Source of the DNA: Parelusimicrobium sp031549165
GTDB taxonomy: Bacteria; Elusimicrobiota; Elusimicrobia; Elusimicrobiales; Elusimicrobiaceae
Assembly (NCBI GenBank): GCA_031549165.1
Contig: JAVBQE010000095.1
Span: 1-8,748, forward strand
Length of the DNA stretch: 8,748 nucleotides
Reading direction: 5' to 3'
The notes under the pieces are model-generated. The model did no database searches and was not told the origin of the DNA. It saw nothing but the letters and a program-made list of their open reading frames with translations. Made by a program: the position numbers and the translations under genes. Below are positions 5,836 to 8,748 of the stretch, in pieces. Each line of letters begins with the position of its first letter. The first letter of the stretch is position 1.

Positions 5836-6569
5836 GCATCTTTAGCCACAGACTTATCGCAGCGGTTTTTGAAGTGGCATTTGGCGCAGTGGTTGGTGTT
5901 TTCCTCAAACATCTGAGCTTCTATTTTTTTGCCGATTTCTATGAAGGTTTTTAGGATTTCTTCTTGATTGAAATTTTTAAAATCGGAGGAGATTATTTTG
6001 TCTTGCGAAATTAAATAAATGCTGGCCTTGCCCTCTTTCATGTTCCACGCGCGCTGCGCGCCCACGGCGTAAATGCCCATTTGGAGCGAATTTTCTATTT
6101 CAAAATCTTCCTCAAACTCGCCGGTTTTATAGTCAATAACTTCCCAACTGCCGTCGGGCCATTTATCAATGCGGTCCACTTTGCCGCGCAAGGTCCACTG
6201 TCCGTGTTTAAAGATAAACTCGCGCTCAGTGGAGTCCACGGTTGTCTTGCGCTCATACTCATGCTCGGCGTAAGTTTCCAGCCATTGTTTGCCTTTTAAG
6301 TACCATTCCATCTGCTCTGCCGCCGAGGAGTAGCCAGCGCCTAACCAGGAACTGTTGTAATACTGGATAATTTCAGACGGGTCGTTGGAGCGTTTGTGAA
6401 ACTCCTCCAGCGTTCTGTGTATACTTACACCAAGCGAAGACGCCGGCACCAGGCCGTCCCTTTTGCCCTCAATATATTTATATTTATAAAGCAAAGGGCA
6501 CTCAAGATAAGTTTTTATTTTGGAATAGTTAAGCTCGTAAACGTCGTGGATAAATGGTTTATTGTTCAT
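5820..6569 (-). CDS. PD-(D/E)XK nuclease with Cys cluster (Cas4/AddB C-terminal-like)
   Basis: 249-aa protein of the PD-(D/E)XK superfamily (PDDEXK_1, RecB-like nuclease). The core is complete: H51 in GVSIHRTLEEF, D132 in RGKVDRID, D146 and K148 in EVIDYKTGE, then LQMGIYA (162-168) matching the family QxxxY motif. C24 (YLECP) with C228, C231 and C237 (CAKCHFKNRC) forms the usual four-Cys pattern for a 4Fe-4S cluster that staples the fold in Cas4 and AddB. Such proteins cut or resect DNA ends in repair or, for Cas4, in CRISPR adaptation. No cas gene or array is present, so a stand-alone repair nuclease is more likely. It lies downstream of rsmD on the same strand, separated by a palindromic repeat. 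No Shine-Dalgarno sequence is seen before its ATG. Confidence 0.88.
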   Translation of the reverse strand: MNNKPFIHDVYELNYSKIKTYLECPLLYKYKYIEGKRDGLVPASSLGVSIHRTLEEFHKRSNDPSEIIQYYNSSWLGAGYSSAAEQMEWYLKGKQWLETYAEHEYERKTTVDSTEREFIFKHGQWTLRGKVDRIDKWPDGSWEVIDYKTGEFEEDFEIENSLQMGIYAVGAQRAWNMKEGKASIYLISQDKIISSDFKNFNQEEILKTFIEIGKKIEAQMFEENTNHCAKCHFKNRCDKSVAKDAQGNL

Positions 6570-6583
6570 AATAAAAAAATGTT

Positions 6584-6706
6584 GTCATTGCGAGGGCGCA
6601 GCCCGCAGCAATCTCCCGCTTATTGCTGTTCGTCGTTACAGCCTAAGCGGGAGATTGCCCGTCTTTCTAAACGGATGCTACGCTACCGCGCTTCGCTCGC
6701 AATGAC
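6584..6706 (+). repeat. GTCAT/ATGAC palindromic repeat, copy 4 (GTCATTGCGAG type)
   Basis: A 123-bp element of the same type as copy 2, beginning GTCATTGCGAGGGCGCAG and ending CGCTTCGCTCGCAATGAC. The central arms GCAATCTCCCGCTTA and TAAGCGGGAGATTGC pair perfectly (15 bp) around a 21-base loop. The left half has the small hairpin GGGC-GCA-GCCC, and the right half has GCGAAGC on the minus strand (6690-6696). It fills the spacer between rsmD and the nuclease gene, 5 bases from the rsmD stop. Confidence 0.88.
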
Positions 6707-6711
6707 GACTC

Positions 6712-7308
6712 TTATTTAATTAATTCTTTTGCTTCCTTTGTATAACGCAGGAAGTGCACCAGCGTGTCGCCGTACTTTTCTTCTCGGTAAATCTCATACT
6801 CCGCAGGTGGCACAATTTCTTCTTTAATATGCGTCTGCAGCACAATGTAGCCGTCTTTAGCAAGCAGCTTGTTAGCCGCCACCTGCGCTAAAGCAGGCGT
6901 GGAAAGCGCAAGCGGCTTTTCATTAATATCTCTATAAGGCGGACCCATGAAAATGATATCGTAACCTTCGTCCGCGTAAGCCGTCACCCAGTGAAGACCT
7001 TTTAAAATATCGCCTTTAATAACATGCGCTCTGTCCTTAAAGCCTAAATGCACAAGGTTACGCTCTATTACTTTAATGCAGGCAGGCTCTCTATCCACCA
7101 GCACAGCCTTAGCCGCCCCGCGCGACAGCGCCTCTAAAGAAACGTTTCCAGTACCGGCAAATAAATCAAGAAAATATGCGCCGGGAAGTTTAGGCCGCAT
7201 AATATCAAAAAGGCTCTGTTTAATTCTGTCCGAAATAGGCACAACGGGAAGATTTTTAGAAACCGAAAATATCTGCCGCCCGCGGGCGGTACCAGCAATA
7301 ATTCTCAT
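6712..7308 (-). CDS. rsmD: 16S rRNA (guanine(966)-N2)-methyltransferase RsmD-like
   Basis: 198 aa, close to the family length. RsmD methylates G966 of 16S rRNA in the assembled small subunit using S-adenosylmethionine. Family marks are MRIIAGTARGRQ (1-12), ISDRIKQSLFDIM (25-37), the SAM loop FLDLFAGTGNVSLEALSRGA (46-65) and VLVDRE (69-74). The catalytic motif normally written DPPY or DPPF is MGPPYRD (121-127) here, so Gly replaces the usual Asp or Asn before PPY. The start at 7308 is chosen because AAGGA lies 7 bases upstream and the family begins MRIIxGxxRG. A longer in-frame start at 7395 would only add residues encoded by a palindromic repeat. Function is probable but the altered motif raises a question about activity. 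Confidence 0.9.
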   Translation of the reverse strand: MRIIAGTARGRQIFSVSKNLPVVPISDRIKQSLFDIMRPKLPGAYFLDLFAGTGNVSLEALSRGAAKAVLVDREPACIKVIERNLVHLGFKDRAHVIKGDILKGLHWVTAYADEGYDIIFMGPPYRDINEKPLALSTPALAQVAANKLLAKDGYIVLQTHIKEEIVPPAEYEIYREEKYGDTLVHFLRYTKEAKELIK

Positions 7309-7340
7309 AATAAAATCCTTAAAACATCCCCTCACCCTCC

Positions 7341-7361
7341 CCTCTCCCCTCGGGGGAGAGG
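7341..7361 (-). repeat. GC-rich hairpin in the rsmD 5' untranslated region
   Basis: CCTCTCCCC (7341-7349) pairs with GGGGAGAGG (7353-7361) around a 3-base loop, next to further pyrimidine-rich sequence (7327-7340). It resembles the CCCTCTCCC/GGGAGAGGG intergenic repeats known from many genomes. It lies about 20 bases upstream of the rsmD ribosome-binding site and would be in the leader mRNA if transcription starts further upstream. Confidence 0.6.
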
Positions 7362-7395
7362 ATAAGAGGATAAAGGCATAAATTAATAAAAACAA

Positions 7396-7418
7396 GGTCC
7401 TTCTCTGCGCTCAGGACC
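7396..7418 (-). repeat. Small degenerate hairpin, related to the GTCATCCTGAG repeats
   Basis: GGTCCT (7396-7401) pairs with AGGACC (7413-7418). Read on the minus strand it is GGTCCTGAGCGCAGAGAAGG followed by ACC, close to the left half of copy 1, with the outer stem changed on both sides (ATCCT/AGGAT to GTCCT/AGGAC). A T-run follows on the minus strand (TTGTTTTT), so it could work as a weak terminator in that direction, but its stem is short. Confidence 0.45.
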
Positions 7419-7467
7419 ATAACTAAAAAGCCGTTATAAAATTATAAGTTATAAATGCGTGCATAGC

Positions 7468-7484
7468 ATCGCGCGAAGCGCGAT
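7468..7484. repeat. Perfect mini-hairpin containing GCGAAGC
   Basis: ATCGCGC (7468-7474) and GCGCGAT (7478-7484) pair perfectly around GAA, giving the core GCGAAGC (7473-7479). It has the same triloop core as the larger repeats but no GTCAT ends. Confidence 0.65.
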
Positions 7485-7491
7485 TCAAGTA

Positions 7492-7597
7492 TTTTTGTTT
7501 TATTTGTATTTTTCCCGAACGCCGCGTACCACGAAGAACGCGAGCGCAGCGAGTACTCGGTACGCAACGTGAGGGAAAAATGCAAAAAAAACAAAAA
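7492..7597. repeat. 106-bp long inverted repeat
   Basis: The arms 7492-7530 and 7559-7597 match at 33 of 39 positions: TTTTTGTTTT, then ATTTTTCCC, then GCGTACC at the inner end. The 28-base centre contains GCGAGCGCAGCGAG. The outer parts are T- and A-rich, so on either strand the hairpin is followed by a T-run and could terminate transcription both ways. The sequence is unlike the GTCAT elements. With the hairpins at 7341-7484 and the terminator at 7615-7652, it fills the 352-base gene-free stretch 7309-7660; I see no gene there. Confidence 0.75.
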
Positions 7598-7614
7598 GAC
7601 GCAGAACCAACCAC

Positions 7615-7652
7615 AAAAAAAACAGCCGTCCGCGCATATCACGCGGACGGCC
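7615..7652 (-). terminator. Intrinsic terminator of the two-component operon
   Basis: On the minus strand, GCCGTCCGCG (7651-7642) pairs perfectly with CGCGGACGGC (7634-7625) around a 7-base loop. TGTTTTTTTT follows directly (T8 at 7622-7615). It starts 9 bases after the response-regulator stop codon and ends the kinase-regulator transcript. Confidence 0.93.
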
Positions 7653-7660
7653 AAATCCAC

Positions 7661-8305
7661 TTATAACTGCGCGATGCCTTCTTTTAAGGCGTAGCGCACA
7701 AGCTCTGCTTGTTTATGTATGTCAAGCTTACGCATAATATTATTCCTATGCACGTGAATAGTGTTTAAAGAAAGCCCAAACTCTTTTGCAATTTCCTTAG
7801 AGCTGTAACCTTCTGCAATAAGCTGTAAAACTTCCTTTTCTTTAGGCGTAAGGTCCTTAGGATCTTTCTTATTAGGCGCAGCCTTGCCGAGAAAGCCTTG
7901 CACCACATAGCGCGACACTTTGGAGCAGAGATAGAAGCGCCCCGCGCTTACTTCTTTAATAGCTTCCAAAATTTCGTCTGCGGAGGCAACCTTTACCACA
8001 AAGCCTTTCGCGCCGGACTTGAAGGCTTTTTCTACGGAAATTCTGTCGTCATACATGCTTAAAATAATAACTTTCGCATCGGGATGTATTTTAAGGAGCT
8101 TTTGTGTGGCTTCTATGCCGTTTAAAACGGGCATGGAAATGTCCACGACATAAACATCCGCGGCCTTTTTTTCTGCGAAGTCCAGTAATTCCTTGCCGTT
8201 GTTAACTTCGGCAATTACGGAAATGTTTTTTGCTTTTCTTTCTATTATCGCTTTAATACCGTCGCGCACTAAAGCATGGTCGTCTGCTAATACTATTTTT
8301 ATCAT
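7661..8305 (-). CDS. NarL/FixJ-family response regulator (receiver plus LuxR-type HTH)
   Basis: 214 aa, the standard length for the family. The receiver domain (1-120) has the acidic pair D8 and D9, phosphoacceptor D55 (VYVVDISMP), S83 in the signalling position (VIILSMYDD) and K105 (GFVVK). A linker leads to the LuxR/GerE helix-turn-helix (151-210): LTPKEKEVLQLIAEGYSSKEIA, then LSLNTIHVHRNNIMRKLDIH. Phosphorylation by the partner kinase should promote DNA binding and change transcription. Its ATG overlaps the kinase stop by four bases (ATGA) with GGAG just upstream, so the two are translationally coupled. Target genes cannot be told from the window. Confidence 0.96.
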   Translation of the reverse strand: MIKIVLADDHALVRDGIKAIIERKAKNISVIAEVNNGKELLDFAEKKAADVYVVDISMPVLNGIEATQKLLKIHPDAKVIILSMYDDRISVEKAFKSGAKGFVVKVASADEILEAIKEVSAGRFYLCSKVSRYVVQGFLGKAAPNKKDPKDLTPKEKEVLQLIAEGYSSKEIAKEFGLSLNTIHVHRNNIMRKLDIHKQAELVRYALKEGIAQL

Positions 8306-8748
8306 AACTCCACCATATACACCACTTTGGGGCAGGTTACGGTTATTTCCGTGCCCTTACCCTGAGCGGATTTGATTTCAAATTTCCCACCCAGATACTT
8401 TACCCTTTCTCTCATACCCAACAGGCCGATGTTCTTAATAGAGCGGTGCGCGTTGACATCAAAGCCTTTCCCGTTATCTGTAATACTTACTTTAACATTT
8501 TTTTCAAGATTTTCCATTTTTATTTCAACTTCCGTCGCTCCGGAATGCTTTACAATATTACTCAAACTCTCCTGTACTACACGGTAAAGCATTATTTTAA
8601 CCTGGTCGCTCATAACGTCGCTGTTAGAAGTTTCTTTGTAATTAAATTTTATGTCTACGCCTTTAACAGTCTCGCGCATATTGTGCACAAGCTCAGACAC
8701 CGCGCCTTCAAGGCCCACAGCGTCTAAGTTGGGCGGGCGCATACTTAC
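8302..8748 (-). CDS. NarX/DegS-type sensor histidine kinase, C-terminal part (5' end outside window)
   Basis: The frame continues through the right edge, so the ATG at 8742 is internal; the codons before it (GTA AGT) are also open. The visible ~148 residues start at the end of the dimerisation helix (MRPPNLDAVGLEGAV, the LRPxxLDxxGL motif of the HisKA_3 group) and cover the ATP-binding domain. Visible ATPase motifs, numbered from that ATG, are the N-box VVQESLSNIVKHS (55-67), the G1 box DNGKGFD (89-95), and the G2 region GLLGMRERVKYLGGK then GKGTEITV. The phosphorylated His and the sensor domain lie outside. It phosphorylates the response regulator that overlaps its 3' end. The sensed signal is unknown. 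Confidence 0.94.
   Translation of the reverse strand, partial: VSMRPPNLDAVGLEGAVSELVHNMRETVKGVDIKFNYKETSNSDVMSDQVKIMLYRVVQESLSNIVKHSGATEVEIKMENLEKNVKVSITDNGKGFDVNAHRSIKNIGLLGMRERVKYLGGKFEIKSAQGKGTEITVTCPKVVYMVEL

Noticed and set aside
5820..6569. Cas4 nuclease as a sign of a CRISPR system
   Set aside because: No repeat-spacer array or other cas gene is present. The fold and Cys pattern also fit stand-alone RecB/AddB-like nucleases, so CRISPR function is not supported.
6712..7395. Longer rsmD reading frame with about 29 extra N-terminal residues
   Set aside because: The extra part is encoded by a GC-rich palindromic repeat (SSPPRGEGRVRG), the family starts at MRIIAG, and a good AAGGA site precedes the internal ATG at 7308.
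7441..7469. TATAAT on the minus strand (7446-7441) as a promoter for rsmD
   Set aside because: The hexamer is perfect but no -35-like sequence lies at the right distance and the region is AT-rich with repeated TTATAA, so it is too weak to list as a feature.

Overview
The window looks like a chromosomal segment of a low-to-mid GC, Gram-negative-type bacterium. The closest match I can suggest is the Elusimicrobia (Elusimicrobium/Endomicrobium-like). This rests on the pilin with the FTLIELLVVVLIIGILAA leader and Cys-rich C-terminus, the mixed codon use, and the general gene style. It is an inference from memory of such proteins, not a search result.

Layout. Positions 2-190 hold the tail of an unrecognised plus-strand gene, closed by a textbook intrinsic terminator (201-236). 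A compact plus-strand housekeeping cluster follows: yceD/DUF177 (251-724), rpmF (802-1005), plsX (1020-2051), fabG (2041-2775), acpP (2886-3131) and rnc (3196-3879). It joins ribosome biogenesis (L32, a YceD-like factor, RNase III) to phospholipid and fatty-acid synthesis (PlsX, FabG, acyl carrier protein). fabH and fabD, often found between plsX and fabG, are absent here. Next come a membrane-anchored ankyrin-repeat protein (4038-5225) and a type IV pilin-like protein (5374-5835). The right part is on the minus strand: a PD-(D/E)XK nuclease with a Cas4/AddB-like Cys cluster (5820-6569), rsmD (6712-7308), and a two-component pair made of a NarL/LuxR response regulator (7661-8305) and the C-terminal part of its histidine kinase (8302 to the window edge).

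Two things stand out. First, nearly every spacer holds palindromic elements that begin GTCAT and end ATGAC. They differ in sequence but share one plan: two half-elements, each folding on a 5-bp stem whose two sides change together between copies, around a small GNA- or AAA-type hairpin. Several contain the 7-mer GCGAAGC, known as an exceptionally stable DNA mini-hairpin. Two copies appear to supply the ATG of the next gene (rnc and the pilin).

Second, a 14-base C homopolymer (5257-5270) lies just after a strong ribosome-binding site and ATG, upstream of the pilin. The pilin frame is open back through the repeat to this tract. At C14 the upstream ATG reads to an early stop, while C13 or C16 would put it in frame with the pilin. 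This is the layout of a phase-variable contingency locus, and it is the observation most worth testing. No tRNA, rRNA, CRISPR array or transposase gene was seen.
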